A stretch of 64,000 bases of DNA from CAVRIA01 sp963721115 (GTDB lineage: Bacteria; Desulfobacterota; Binatia; HRBIN30; CADEER01). The notes under the pieces are model-generated. The model ran no database searches and had not been told where the DNA came from. It saw only the letters and a list, made by a program, of their open reading frames with translations. How positions within the stretch are numbered: position 1 is the first letter of the stretch; each line of letters begins with the position of its first letter. Location of the stretch: the NCBI GenBank assembly GCA_963721115.1, contig CAVRIA010000002.1:1-64000 (forward strand), read 5' to 3'. A program made the translations under genes and the position numbers. This document shows, piece after piece, positions 48,647 through 57,244 of the stretch.

Positions 48647-49900
48647 ATGATCGGTGAGATCACGGACGGGTTTTGGGACATGGAAATGACGGATCGGAAC
48701 GACGGGAACGAGGACTTCGCGGCTCTGCTGGCGGCCAGTGAAGCGGAGTTGGCGCCGCGGCCGAGCACCGGAGACGTGGTGCAGGGGCGGGTGATCGCGG
48801 TGGGCGCGAGCAACGCGTTCGTCGAGATCGGCGGCAAGTGCGAGGCGATGATCGACGTGGCCGAATTTCGCGATCCGGAGAGCGGCGAGGTCCAGCTCGC
48901 CGTCGGCGACCGGATCGAGGCCACCGTCATCGACGATGGCAACGCCTCCGGCAGCGTCGTCCTCAAGCGCACCGTCGGGCGTGGCGGGCACGTGCCCGGC
49001 GAGCTGGAGCAGGCGCTGGAGCACGGGATCGCCATCGAGGGCCTGGTGACGGGCGAGAACAAGGGCGGCTTCGACGTCCAGATCGGCTCCGTCCACGCCT
49101 TCTGCCCCGGCTCGCAGATCGATCGCCGGCGCGGAGAGCCGTCGTCGTACGTCGGCCAGCGCCTGCGCTTCCGGGTCACCAAGATCGAGTCCGGCGGGCG
49201 CAACGTCGTGGTCTCGCGGCGCGACCTCCTCGAGGAAGAGGCGGCGCAGCAGGCGACCGAGACCTGGAAGCGCATCGAGGTCGGCGCCGTGCTGGAGGGC
49301 GAGGTCACCTCGTTGCGGGACTTCGGTGCCTTCGTCGACCTCGGCGGCATCGAGGGCCTCGTGCACGTCAGCGAGATCGGTCACGGGCGCGTGTCGCACC
49401 CTTCGGAGGTGCTGGAGCCCGGTCAGAAGGTCGAGGTGAAGGTGCTCAGCGTCGAGCCCGCCGGCGAGAGCGGCCGTGCCCGGATCGGCCTGTCGCTGCG
49501 GGCGCTCGCGCCGGACCCGTGGGCGACCGTCGCGGACCGGTTTCCGGTCGGCGCGACGGTGCCGGGCGTGGTGCGGCGGCTGGAAGGGTTCGGCGCCTTC
49601 GTGGAGATCGCCCCCGGCATCGACGGCCTGGTGCACGTCTCGAAGCTCGTCCTGGACCGCCGCGTGGCGCACCCGCGCCAGGTTCTCAACATCGGGGATC
49701 AGGTCGAGGCCACGGTCGTCTCCGTCGACCCGGCGCAGCGCCGCATCGGCCTGTCGATGGTCGAGCGCGCGCGGGCCCAGCGCGACGCGCAGGACGACAC
49801 GACGCGCAAGGAGGAGAAGGAGGCCCTCGGCCGCGTGAACGAGCACCGTAGCCTCGGCACCCTCGCCGACCTGCTGTCGTCGAAGCGCGACCGGCGCTGA
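48647..49900 (+). CDS. Protein with four S1 RNA-binding domains
   Basis: This 417-residue protein has four S1 domains: GDVVQGRVIAVGASNAFVEI, EGLVTGENKGGFDVQIGSVH, GAVLEGEVTSLRDFGAFVDL, then VGATVPGVVRRLEGFGAFVE. Typical GLVHVSEIGHGRVSHPSEVL and GLVHVSKLVLDRRVAHPRQV motifs are present. The C-terminal tail SLGTLADLLSSKRDRR is conserved in this type. It is shorter than a full six-domain ribosomal protein S1 and is likely an S1 homologue that helps initiation or RNA handling. The start may be ATG 48647, 48680 or 48686; none has a strong ribosome site. Confidence 0.85.
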   Translation: MIGEITDGFWDMEMTDRNDGNEDFAALLAASEAELAPRPSTGDVVQGRVIAVGASNAFVEIGGKCEAMIDVAEFRDPESGEVQLAVGDRIEATVIDDGNASGSVVLKRTVGRGGHVPGELEQALEHGIAIEGLVTGENKGGFDVQIGSVHAFCPGSQIDRRRGEPSSYVGQRLRFRVTKIESGGRNVVVSRRDLLEEEAAQQATETWKRIEVGAVLEGEVTSLRDFGAFVDLGGIEGLVHVSEIGHGRVSHPSEVLEPGQKVEVKVLSVEPAGESGRARIGLSLRALAPDPWATVADRFPVGATVPGVVRRLEGFGAFVEIAPGIDGLVHVSKLVLDRRVAHPRQVLNIGDQVEATVVSVDPAQRRIGLSMVERARAQRDAQDDTTRKEEKEALGRVNEHRSLGTLADLLSSKRDRR

Positions 49901-50028
49901 CGGGCCCTCGAGGGATCGTCTCGGGCCGGACCGGGTTCTTCGAGGCGCGCGTATCTCCGCTGCGGCGCTCATCTCCGCGCCGATCCGCGGGCTGGATTTG
50001 TCCGCCTTCTCCTGGCATGGAGCCGCCC

Positions 50029-50817
50029 ATGCCTCTCTGGCTCAAAGCTCTCGTTCTCGGTGTCGTCGAGGGCGTCACCGAGTTCCTGCCGATCTCGTCG
50101 ACCGGTCACCTGATCGTCGCCTCGGACTGGATCGGATACCCGCAGGCGTCGCGCGCGACCTTCGAGATCTTCATCCAGCTCGGCGCCATCCTGGCGGTGT
50201 TCTGGCACTACCGCGAGTCTCTCCTGGATCTGGCGCGCGACCTGCCCGCCGAGAGCCGGGCGCGCAGCCTGGTCGCCAAGGTGTTCGTCGCCTTCCTCCC
50301 CGCCGCCTTCGTCGGCCTGCTCTTCCACCACTGGATCGAGGAGAACCTCTTCAGTGTGCGCTCGGTGGCCGCGGCGCTCGTCGGCGGCGGCATCGTCATC
50401 CTCCTCATCGAACGCCGGCAGTGGCGTCCCGCCGTACAGGAGATGGAGAACATGCGCTGGAGCGACGCCGTCTGGGTCGGCCTGGCGCAGATCACCTCTC
50501 TGTTCCCAGGGGTTTCGCGCGCCGCCGCGACGATCATGGGAGGCCTGCTCGCCGGCATGAGCCGCCCTGCCGCGACGCAGTTCTCCTTCTACCTCGCCCT
50601 GCCCACGATCACCGCCGCGAGCCTGTTCAGTCTCCTGAAGAGCCTGTCGGATCTCGGCTCCGGCGACATCGTGCCCTTCACCGTCGGCTTCCTCGCCGCC
50701 TTCGCCTCCGCGCTCCTCGTCATCCGCGCCTTCCTGCGCTACGTGCAGAGCCACGACTTCCGCCCCTTCGGCTGGTACCGGATCGCCTTCGGGCTGTTGC
50801 TCCTGGTGCTCACCTGA
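50029..50817 (+). CDS. uppP: Undecaprenyl-diphosphatase
   Basis: This 262-residue inner-membrane enzyme recycles the undecaprenyl carrier for cell-wall synthesis and, when raised, confers bacitracin resistance. Diagnostic loops are VVEGVTEFLPISSTGHLIVA (catalytic Glu and Ser/His) and LFPGVSRAAATIMGGLLAGM, both in the expected places, within about eight hydrophobic helices. ATG 50029 was chosen because GGAG at 50019-50022 is correctly spaced; ATG 50017 adds four residues. It converges with the DUF3047 gene, overlapping by 8 bases. Confidence 0.93.
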   Translation: MPLWLKALVLGVVEGVTEFLPISSTGHLIVASDWIGYPQASRATFEIFIQLGAILAVFWHYRESLLDLARDLPAESRARSLVAKVFVAFLPAAFVGLLFHHWIEENLFSVRSVAAALVGGGIVILLIERRQWRPAVQEMENMRWSDAVWVGLAQITSLFPGVSRAAATIMGGLLAGMSRPAATQFSFYLALPTITAASLFSLLKSLSDLGSGDIVPFTVGFLAAFASALLVIRAFLRYVQSHDFRPFGWYRIAFGLLLLVLT

Positions 50818-51559
50818 GTAGTCGGATGTTGCGGTAGCAGGCGGCGGCTGTCTCGCCGGTGTCGTCGGCATCGGTCATGATGGCGACCGAATGCACCGGC
50901 GGGGGATCGGTGCCGAAGGCGCGGCGGTACCATTCCGGGATCGCGACCTGCTCGCGAATCCACTGACCGGCCTTCTCTTCTCCGCTCTGCAGCACGATCA
51001 TCCGCGTGCGCTCGGTGTAGGGGTTGGGCAGGATCGCGCCCGGCGCGGCGCGATTCGCCCAGATGAAGCTCAGGGCAGTCCCGGGAATCTCCTGACCGTA
51101 GAAAATCTCGAGAAGGCGGCTGCGCGTGCGCTCCCACCAGCTCAGCTGCCGGTCCGGTTCGAAGTTCACGTAGACGCGTGCCGGGTAGTCGTCGCCCTGC
51201 TTGCGATGGGCGTCTCCCTTCTGCAGCACTCCCTCGACCCGCCATTCCCAGCTCAGTACGGGGTGCTGCGCAAGCGAGCCGGGAAACGCACGGATCATCC
51301 CCGAGGCGGAGCCGTCGGCCCGAGCGCAGACCGTCCGCCCTGCGGGGTCGAACGAGTATCGCGTCACCTTCTTGCCTGGGAAGCGCACCTCTCGCCATTG
51401 CGCCCACTGGGCCGCGTCGTCGAAGCCGAGCCGCATCTCCTCGGCTCCGCCGGCCGCGAGAGCCGTGGCCCCGACGAGGAGGCTCTCGCGCCCGCTCGCC
51501 GGAGCGCCGAGCAACAACGCCCCGGCGACCCAGAGAAGAACGCTTCTTCCCCTCCCCAT
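50810..51559 (-). CDS. Exported DUF3047-family protein
   Basis: This 249-residue protein has a signal peptide (VLLWVAGALLLGAPASG). It then shows the DUF3047 pattern: LSWEWRVEGVLQKGDAHRKQ, GDDYPARVYVNFE, LSFIWANRAAPGAILPNPYT, MIVLQSGEEKAGQWIREQVA, and VAIMTDADDTGETAAACYRN. The family is widespread in proteobacteria and structurally resembles carbohydrate-binding or lectin-like sandwiches; its function is unknown. It would sit in the periplasm. Confidence 0.85.
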   Translation of the reverse strand: MGRGRSVLLWVAGALLLGAPASGRESLLVGATALAAGGAEEMRLGFDDAAQWAQWREVRFPGKKVTRYSFDPAGRTVCARADGSASGMIRAFPGSLAQHPVLSWEWRVEGVLQKGDAHRKQGDDYPARVYVNFEPDRQLSWWERTRSRLLEIFYGQEIPGTALSFIWANRAAPGAILPNPYTERTRMIVLQSGEEKAGQWIREQVAIPEWYRRAFGTDPPPVHSVAIMTDADDTGETAAACYRNIRLLR

Positions 51560-51604
51560 GAGCGCCGGGCGGGCCCTGCCGGATGAGACCGCTCTCTCCG
51601 CCGA

Positions 51605-52399
51605 TCAGGAAGTGACGCGAATGGTCCGCCCGTTGCGCGCCTGCAGTGGGCGAAAGTTATTGCCCAGGATGTCGCGGAACGCCTTGAACTGATCGGCGGA
51701 GAGCTGGGCTGGCTCCTTCAGCACGATAAATGTGACGATGGGAGCGCAGGGGGGCGTCGTCAGCGACCCGGCGTACGTGTAGTACCCGGCGGTGTTGGTC
51801 AGCCCTTCGGAGAGGTCGATCTCCGTCGCTCCGTCGTTGATCTCGTCGCCCTTTTTCACCGGCAAACGATTGTCGAAGAGGGCCAGAAAATCGTTCTCTG
51901 CCCCGATCTCGTAGAGCATTCCGATCACGGCGACATTGCCCGACTCGTCGTTCCGAAAGACCGCGTGAACCTCCATCACGCCCCGCTGCCCATCGACCGT
52001 GTGCTCCGCGAGCGTGTGGAAATGGAATTGCCGCAGACCGTACGTGACACCCTCGAAGGTGAGCGTGCTTCCCCCCTCGTACACCTGCTCGATCGTGTGC
52101 CCGTTGTTGAAGATCTTCAGCGGCGTCCCGTGCAGATCGAGCGCGAGCGGCTCGAGATCGGGGTCGACCGTCGCGTCCGAGATGTCGATCGGCGACTGCC
52201 GCGTATCCGTCGAGCAATCCTCCCACTGCGGTGTCAGCTCGCCCCAGAAGCCGGGTCCGGCATCCCCCGCATAGTCGAACTGCGGAGTCTCGTCGCTGGC
52301 GTCCGCTTTGCCGTTTCCGTCGCCGCAGCCGGCCACCAGCAAACCGAGCAAGCCACCCACCATCGCAAAGCGCGTGATACTACTTCCAATCTGTCTCAT
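51605..52399 (-). CDS. Alpha-type carbonic anhydrase lipoprotein
   Basis: This 264-residue protein starts at ATG 52399 behind GAGGAGGGG. The lipoprotein signal GLLVAGC puts the lipidated Cys at residue 25. The catalytic domain has WGELTPQWEDCSTDTRQSPI and zinc ligands His126 and His128 (QFHFHTLAEH) and His145 (MEVHAVF). It also has the substrate-pocket YTYAGSLTTPPCAP stretch and NNFRPLQARNGRTI, all as in alpha-carbonic anhydrases. It interconverts CO2 and bicarbonate in the periplasm. The length is normal. Confidence 0.93.
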   Translation of the reverse strand: MRQIGSSITRFAMVGGLLGLLVAGCGDGNGKADASDETPQFDYAGDAGPGFWGELTPQWEDCSTDTRQSPIDISDATVDPDLEPLALDLHGTPLKIFNNGHTIEQVYEGGSTLTFEGVTYGLRQFHFHTLAEHTVDGQRGVMEVHAVFRNDESGNVAVIGMLYEIGAENDFLALFDNRLPVKKGDEINDGATEIDLSEGLTNTAGYYTYAGSLTTPPCAPIVTFIVLKEPAQLSADQFKAFRDILGNNFRPLQARNGRTIRVTS

Positions 52400-52440
52400 C
52401 GTCCCCTCCTCATCGTTGTGAAGACCCCCATTCAATCGTT

Positions 52441-52530
52441 CTATTCTTTGCTCCCCTTGTCGGATTTCCAGGCGCGTTCAGGTGGGTCGATCTCTCGGAG
52501 CAGCTCGATGTCCAAGAGGCGCAAGCGAAC
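52441..52530 (-). pseudogene. C-terminal remnant similar to the one at 60537
   Basis: The minus strand ends LLDIELLREIDPPERAWKSD then KGSKE and a TAG at 52441-52443. The same ending (LLGIELLREIEPPRRARKSG) occurs at 60537. Upstream reads DDHLIAIAQATFAAGCLRAH in a shifted frame and cannot be extended into a gene. It looks like the tail of a nucleotidyltransferase-like gene of the RPKDLxDIE type. Both remnants lie just downstream of a DUF4143 ATPase gene. The 52400-52858 gap otherwise holds only repeat B. Confidence 0.4.
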
Positions 52531-52702
52531 CTGACACAGCGCGAGATTTTGTGAAAGTGCGCGCGCAGGCAACCCGCGGCGAAGGTAGCCTGAGCGATCG
52601 CGATCAGGTGGTCGTCCTTCTCAACGACGGGGGAACCTTCGCTGGTCGCCGATCTGGACAAGATGGGGACGGGCGGGGGGGTGGGGTAAAGGGAGAACTG
52701 CA

Positions 52703-52890
52703 GGTTGTTGCGTTGTTGAGCTGTTGGTCGGCAACGCCCCCGGCGGCGCCGGATCATCCGAACTGGAAAACTCAGGGACTTTCGGAACAGGCTGAGGCTA
52801 AGGCTACGGCTCAGGCTAAGGGTGGTGCGCGCCCAGCGCGGTCTTTTTGTATCGATGCTCAGCCTCGGCCGGAGCCTTTGCCTTCGCCTA
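52703..52890. repeat. Composite palindromic repeat, copy B
   Basis: It starts CAGGTTGTTGCGTTGTTG and continues through GCCCCCGG, GCCGGATCATCC, GGACTTTCGGAACAGGCTGA and CTCAGCCTCGG to CTTTGCCTTCGCCTACGA. It is the inverted counterpart of copy A (13345-13578) and roughly three-quarters identical by eye. Its right end encodes the C-terminus of the DUF4143 protein (GEGKGSGRG and stop). Confidence 0.75.
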
Positions 52891-54100
52891 CGACCATGGA
52901 AGAAGGGCCCGCCTTCCACTCGTTGTCGAGCCAGCGGATCAGATCCACCAGCCCGATCGCTTCGGTGCCGTGTCCGATCGGATACCGGCCGGCGCGCGGC
53001 ACGACGTAGAACCGTCCCTGGGCGCCGATGTCTTCGCAACCGAGGCGGAATCCTTTCTCCACCTTGGGCGCCGCCGTGCGCTTCACCTCGACGGCGACGA
53101 CCTTCCGCGGCCCCTCGAGAACGAGGTCGATCTCCGCCTGCGCGCTCGTCCGGTAGTACGATGCCTGCCACGAGTCCGGCATTCTGCCGAGCAGATTCTC
53201 GATGACGAACCCTTCCCATGAGTCGCCGCAGATCGGATGGCCGAGCAGGGTCTCGGCATCGGGAACGTTGGCGAGGCGGTGGAGCAGGCCGGAGTCGCGG
53301 ACGTACAGCTTCGGCGTTTTCACCAGGCGCTTCGTCGTGTTGCCCGACCACGGTCGGAGCTGTCTCACCATGTAGAGGTCGGTGAGGACGTCGAGGTAGT
53401 GCTTCACCGTGTGGCCCGACACGCCGAGGCTTGCCGCGATCCGCGCCGCGTTGAGCTGGTCGCCCTGCCCGAGCGCCAGCATCGTCCAGAAGCGCCGCAT
53501 CTGCTCGGCCGGAAGTCGCGGTCCAAGCTGCGGAATGTCGCGTTCCAGGTAGGTCGTGATGAAGTTGCTCCGCCAGGTCCAGCTGGCGCCGTCGTCACCA
53601 GCCAGGTAGCTGGGCGGAAAGCCGCCGCGCAGCCAGAGTCGATCGGGGTCGAAGTCGACCTGCGCTTCGATCAGCTCGGCGACCGCAAAGGGCGTCAGCT
53701 CGAGATAGGCGATCCGGCCGGCGAGCGATTCGGAAGACTGTCGCAGCAGGTCGCGAGACGCGGATCCGAGCACCAAGAAGTGTCCCGCCTTCTTCCCCTT
53801 GCGTATCCGCTCGTCGACGAGGCTGCGGAGCAGCGGAAAGATTTCGGCCCGGCGCTGCACCTCGTCGACGACCACCAGCTCGTCGCGGTGTGACTCGAGA
53901 TAGAGCTCCGCCTCCTCGAGCTTGGCCCTGTCGGAGTCGCGCTCCAGATCCAGGTAGACGGTACCGCCCCCCAGCTTCGCCGTGACCTCCAACGCGAGCG
54001 TCGTCTTTCCGACCTGACGCGGACCCAAGAGGGCGACCACGGGGAACGCCTCGAGCGCGCTTGCGACCGCCTGTTCGGCATGGAATCGAGCGATCAGCAT
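52859..54100 (-). CDS. AAA-family ATPase with DUF4143 domain (1)
   Basis: This 413-residue protein starts at ATG 54100. Its N-terminal ATPase has Walker A GPRQVGKT (26-33), Walker B ELVVVDEVQ and a sensor region LVLGSASRDLLRQS. A winged-helix segment (LNAARIAASLGVSGHTVKHY) is followed by DUF4143 with its nuclease-like core, SYYRTSAQAEIDLVLEGPRK then VVAVEVKRTAAPKVEKGF. Proteins of this type are common, patchily distributed and often linked to mobile or defence DNA. Their biological role is unclear. The final nine residues come from repeat B. Confidence 0.88.
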   Translation of the reverse strand: MLIARFHAEQAVASALEAFPVVALLGPRQVGKTTLALEVTAKLGGGTVYLDLERDSDRAKLEEAELYLESHRDELVVVDEVQRRAEIFPLLRSLVDERIRKGKKAGHFLVLGSASRDLLRQSSESLAGRIAYLELTPFAVAELIEAQVDFDPDRLWLRGGFPPSYLAGDDGASWTWRSNFITTYLERDIPQLGPRLPAEQMRRFWTMLALGQGDQLNAARIAASLGVSGHTVKHYLDVLTDLYMVRQLRPWSGNTTKRLVKTPKLYVRDSGLLHRLANVPDAETLLGHPICGDSWEGFVIENLLGRMPDSWQASYYRTSAQAEIDLVLEGPRKVVAVEVKRTAAPKVEKGFRLGCEDIGAQGRFYVVPRAGRYPIGHGTEAIGLVDLIRWLDNEWKAGPSSMVVGEGKGSGRG

Positions 54101-54259
54101 CCTTGCAATTATGAACTGCGTGCGCCGAATTACAAGCACGGCCAGGTGACGGTTGCCCCGGCAACCCAAGCTCTCGACCTCGGCTTGTCTGATATTCAAT
54201 CTGCAAGGCGCGGGCCGGCTAACGGCCTCTTCCGATCCCCCCACCTCATCCGAGTGCTG

Positions 54260-54355
54260 TTGTGGTGCGGGCGTCCCGCCTGCACGGGGGTTTGGGGTCG
54301 GGGAGGTCAGCGGTCCGCCGGACCGCTATGCAGGCCGGAGGCCTGCACCACAAAA
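54260..54355. repeat. GTGGTGCGGGCGTCCCGCC inverted repeat (copy 3)
   Basis: Left arm TTGTGGTGCGGGCGTCCCGC, right arm GCAGGCCGGAGGCCTGCACC, with GGTCCGCCGGACC between them, as at 20544. It occupies the 424-base gap between the DUF4143 and kinase genes, which otherwise shows no gene. Confidence 0.75.
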
Positions 54356-54524
54356 CGGTCCACACCTGTGATCCATTTTTCCAACGGGGACGACACGACG
54401 TTCGTAATGAACTTGGCACCGGGTGGCGCAGCTGGCTTGCTTTGGGCCGCTGCCGATCGACCATCGACCCAGGAGCCTGCCAGCGTGCATCAAGACCTCG
54501 ACGTCCGGCGGGCAGGGCCGAGCG

Positions 54525-55892
54525 TCAGCGAGGAAGCGTGAAGCCGAAGGTGCTCCCTTCTCCGGCCGTGCTGCTGACGCTCACCTCGCCACCAAGCCGC
54601 TCGACGATGCGTCTTACAATCGAAAGGCCGAGGCCGTGCCCTTCGGTGTTCGTCTCGGCAAGTCGGGTGAATTCTTCGAACAGACGTCCGACCTGGTCGT
54701 CCTTTAATCCCGCACCGTTGTCGCGCACCCAGAAGTAGACCTTGCCGTTGCCATTCGACTCGGCGCCTAGTTCGAGCCGTGGCGGATCGCCACCGTACTT
54801 GATCGCGTTGCTGATGTAGTTCGCCCAGATCTCTTCCACCCACGGGGCGTGCCCCCGGGCGGTCGGCCACTTCTCCGGCTCTCGCAGCCGGGCACCGGAG
54901 TCGCGGATCATACTCGACAAACGCTGACGAGCCTCCGCCACTACCGCAGCCATGTCGAGTGGCTCGGTGGGTATATGTTTCCGCTTTCGCACGCTCGCCA
55001 GCAGGAGCAACGAGTCGATGATCTGGGTCATCTTGCCGCAGCCGCTGGCGGTACGTCTCAAATATTCGCGTGCCTCATCGTCCAACTCGTTCCTAAGCTT
55101 GTCTTCCAGGAGGTCCGTGTATCCGGCGATGACTTGGATCGGGTTCTTGAGGTCGTGCGCAACAGCTTGCGCGTAGGCATCGAGATCTTGCGCGAGGGCT
55201 TCCGCCTTCTCCTTCTGGTCCTCTGCCATACCCCTCTGCTCTTCCGCGATGAGCCTCTGCTCTTCCGCCAGATCCTTCTGTTTGGCGAGTTCGTGGCGTT
55301 GCCGGGCCAGCAGCAGGCGCGTGCGTTCGAGGGAATGTGCAATGAAGAGTGAAAGGCCCAAGCCGGAGAAGGTCGCAACGTACACGTAAGGATCCAAGAA
55401 CACGGGCTCGCCGAGCAAGTAGTAGCTGGCGTGGATCGAAACGACGACCATCCCGACGAGGAGTAGCTGATTCCATACGCCCCATGGGAGCAGCGTCGCA
55501 GCGCCGAGGTTCATCACTGTGTAGGCTACGACGACGACCTTCGCCGCATCAGGGCCGGCATCGACCGACATCGCCAGCATGAAGACGCAGAAAGCAAAGG
55601 ACGTCGCGACGGCAAGCATGCGGGAGGGAATTGTGAGACGCGAGCTACGGCTGAGAATGACCGCACTGACCATAGCGGTCAATCCGACCACGTTGATGAG
55701 CAGTCGATATGGGTGCTCGATCAAACGGCCAAGCAACAAGTCGAGCGTGTTCCCGGCGATGATTCCCAACAGGACCACCGTCGCAACGACACCAGTTCGA
55801 ACTTTGAGAAGGCGATTCGTCTCGGTCCGGACTCTCAGTTCGATCTCGTCCATCGCTCGCCTGAGCCTTTTCAATACGGGCCGATGGATCAT
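54525..55892 (-). CDS. Membrane sensor histidine kinase
   Basis: This 455-residue protein starts at ATG 55892 behind GGAGAG; ATG 55922 is an alternative. About six membrane helices fill residues 35-190 with no large extracytoplasmic domain. A coiled coil (HELAKQKDLAEEQRLIAEEQ) leads to HisKA with the phospho-acceptor His246 (AVAHDLKNPIQVIAGYTDLL). The ATPase follows: N box NYISNAIKYGG, G1 VRDNGAGL and G2 GHGLGLSIVRRI. No response regulator is adjacent. It is divergent from the putative selenoprotein gene, and the shared upstream region is about 170 bases. Confidence 0.88.
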   Translation of the reverse strand: MIHRPVLKRLRRAMDEIELRVRTETNRLLKVRTGVVATVVLLGIIAGNTLDLLLGRLIEHPYRLLINVVGLTAMVSAVILSRSSRLTIPSRMLAVATSFAFCVFMLAMSVDAGPDAAKVVVVAYTVMNLGAATLLPWGVWNQLLLVGMVVVSIHASYYLLGEPVFLDPYVYVATFSGLGLSLFIAHSLERTRLLLARQRHELAKQKDLAEEQRLIAEEQRGMAEDQKEKAEALAQDLDAYAQAVAHDLKNPIQVIAGYTDLLEDKLRNELDDEAREYLRRTASGCGKMTQIIDSLLLLASVRKRKHIPTEPLDMAAVVAEARQRLSSMIRDSGARLREPEKWPTARGHAPWVEEIWANYISNAIKYGGDPPRLELGAESNGNGKVYFWVRDNGAGLKDDQVGRLFEEFTRLAETNTEGHGLGLSIVRRIVERLGGEVSVSSTAGEGSTFGFTLPR

Positions 55893-56060
55893 CGGCTCTC
55901 CGGTCGAGGATGCCGCTACCATGCTCCTAGTCAAGCGCTAAATAACACCGGTTGCGTATCCGCACAGCGCCCGCAAAAACTACACTGCAGTGCCCCGACT
56001 ACAGCAAGGCGGAGCTGAGAGCGAATGTCGACGTCTCGGCCCTCATGAGGGTGGGCGTTG

Positions 56061-56879
56061 ATGTGGGCGGGGCAAGAAGGTGTAAACGGCCAAGAGATGA
56101 ACGGCTTTCTGCTTGGATGGGTGGCATTCGCCATCGCGCTCGGAACGGGGGCGATCTGGTTTCGCCGCGCCTATGCGGTTAATTTGCCGGAGAATCGCGG
56201 CGGCTTCGTTGCCGCGATGGTCGCGGCCACAAGCATAGGCATCATCGCATTCGTCGAGGGCGCCGGATGGGTCGGAGGAATACCGGCCGGGATCGCAATC
56301 CTCATTGGCTGCTTCCTGCTTCTGACCGTCGCGGTCAGCGAGCAAAAGGGCGGCACTGGGCAGTTCCAGCTCGGGCAGCCGGTGCCCGAATTTACGGCCC
56401 CCGACGAGAACGGAGAGCCGTTCGAGATCGCGTCTCTCATCGGTAACCCGCTCCTGCTGAAATTCTTTCGCGGCCACTGGTGACCGTACTGTGTCGCCGA
56501 GTTGCGGCGATGGGAAGAGCTCAGACCGGAGCTGGATGCGCTCGGAGTCAAGATCGTCACCGTGTGCACCGACACTCCCGAACAGATTCGAAAGGGAAAG
56601 GCGAAGCACGGCCTGCAGGCCGTCATGTTGTCGGACCGTCAAGCCGAGGTTATCGACACGCTCGGTGTTCGCAACCAGGGCTTCCACTCCGGTATCCCCG
56701 GTGGCGCCCCTGCCCTGCCGATTCCAACGACAGTCCTCAGCGATGCCAACGGCATCGTTCGCTGGATCGACCAGGCCGAGAACTACCAGCGGCGCACCGA
56801 TCCCGAGCGGGTACGTGCCGCGCTCGCAGACGCGCTGGGAGCCCGGACGCGCCCTGAACCGATGCATCGAGAACCATGA
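56061..56879 (+). CDS. Putative selenoprotein: membrane-anchored peroxiredoxin-like protein (UPYC)
   Basis: The reading frame is open from ATG 56061 to TGA 56879 except for one in-frame TGA at 56481-56483. Residues ~15-88 form three membrane helices (GFLLGWVAFAIALGTGAIWF, FVAAMVAATSIGIIAFVEGA, GIPAGIAILIGCFLLLTVAV). A redoxin domain follows: LGQPVPEFTAPDENGEPFEI, LLLKFFRGHW, then TGA, then PYCVAELRRWEELRPELDAL, VTVCTDTPEQIRKGKAKHGL and a late PIPTTVLSDANGIVRWID. Relatives of this domain, as I recall, read RGHWCPYC, so the TGA stands for the first active-site cysteine. Conservation continues after it, and a SECIS-like hairpin lies at 56494-56510. With Sec141 the product is 272 residues. ATG 56097 is an alternative start. 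A C-to-A error or a recent nonsense mutation is the alternative explanation. Confidence 0.75.
56494..56510 (+). promoter_or_regulatory. SECIS-like hairpin after the in-frame TGA
   Basis: TCGCC (56494-56498) pairs with GGCGA (56506-56510) around the 7-base loop GAGTTGC; two G-T wobble pairs can extend the stem outward. The loop begins with G and starts 16 bases after the TGA. This fits the loose bacterial SECIS rules: a short stem, a small loop with an early G, and the loop 16-37 bases past the UGA. Confidence 0.6.
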
Positions 56880-56918
56880 ATGCACCTGAGACACTCCAAA
56901 CGCGATTGTGTGGCGAGG

Positions 56919-57197
56919 TCAGCTCGACTTCGGCGCGCCTATGAGCTCGACGATCCCCGCGTCCTCGCGACCGGTGTGAGCCTCCGCCTCACCTCGGGAT
57001 CCTTCACGGCGGCGATGGCCCGCCGGCCTGCTTTGGTCGCCGCCTCGAGCGCATCGGGGTTGGAGAAGATGATGAAACCGTCCGCGGACTCGAGGATCGG
57101 CTCGGCGCCAGCCTCTTCAATCGCGCCACGCGCAGCGTCGCGCTCACCGGAGCCGGGCGCCACTTCCTCTTTCGGCTGCGGACGGCGCTGCGCACAT
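56919..57197 (-). CDS. Small conserved-looking protein (two frameshifts)
   Basis: ATG 57197 begins CAAPSAAER. A shifted frame then reads VAPGSGERDAARGAIEEAGA, EPILESADGFIIFSNPDALE and AATKAGRRAIAAVKDPEVRR, and a second slip near 56960 gives EDAGIVELIGAPKSS with a TGA (56919-56921). The two slips compensate, so the total length is a multiple of three (about 92 residues). The middle part has clear protein character. No family is recognised. Confidence 0.45.
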
Positions 57198-57244
57198 TGT
57201 AACGATGACCAATCCCGAGCACACTATCGGGGTGAGGAGAAGCC

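Noticed and set aside
56484..56879. C-terminal redoxin half as a separate gene from TTG 56502
   Set aside because: It would lack the first strand and active site of the fold, has no plausible ribosome site, and is in the same frame as the upstream half.
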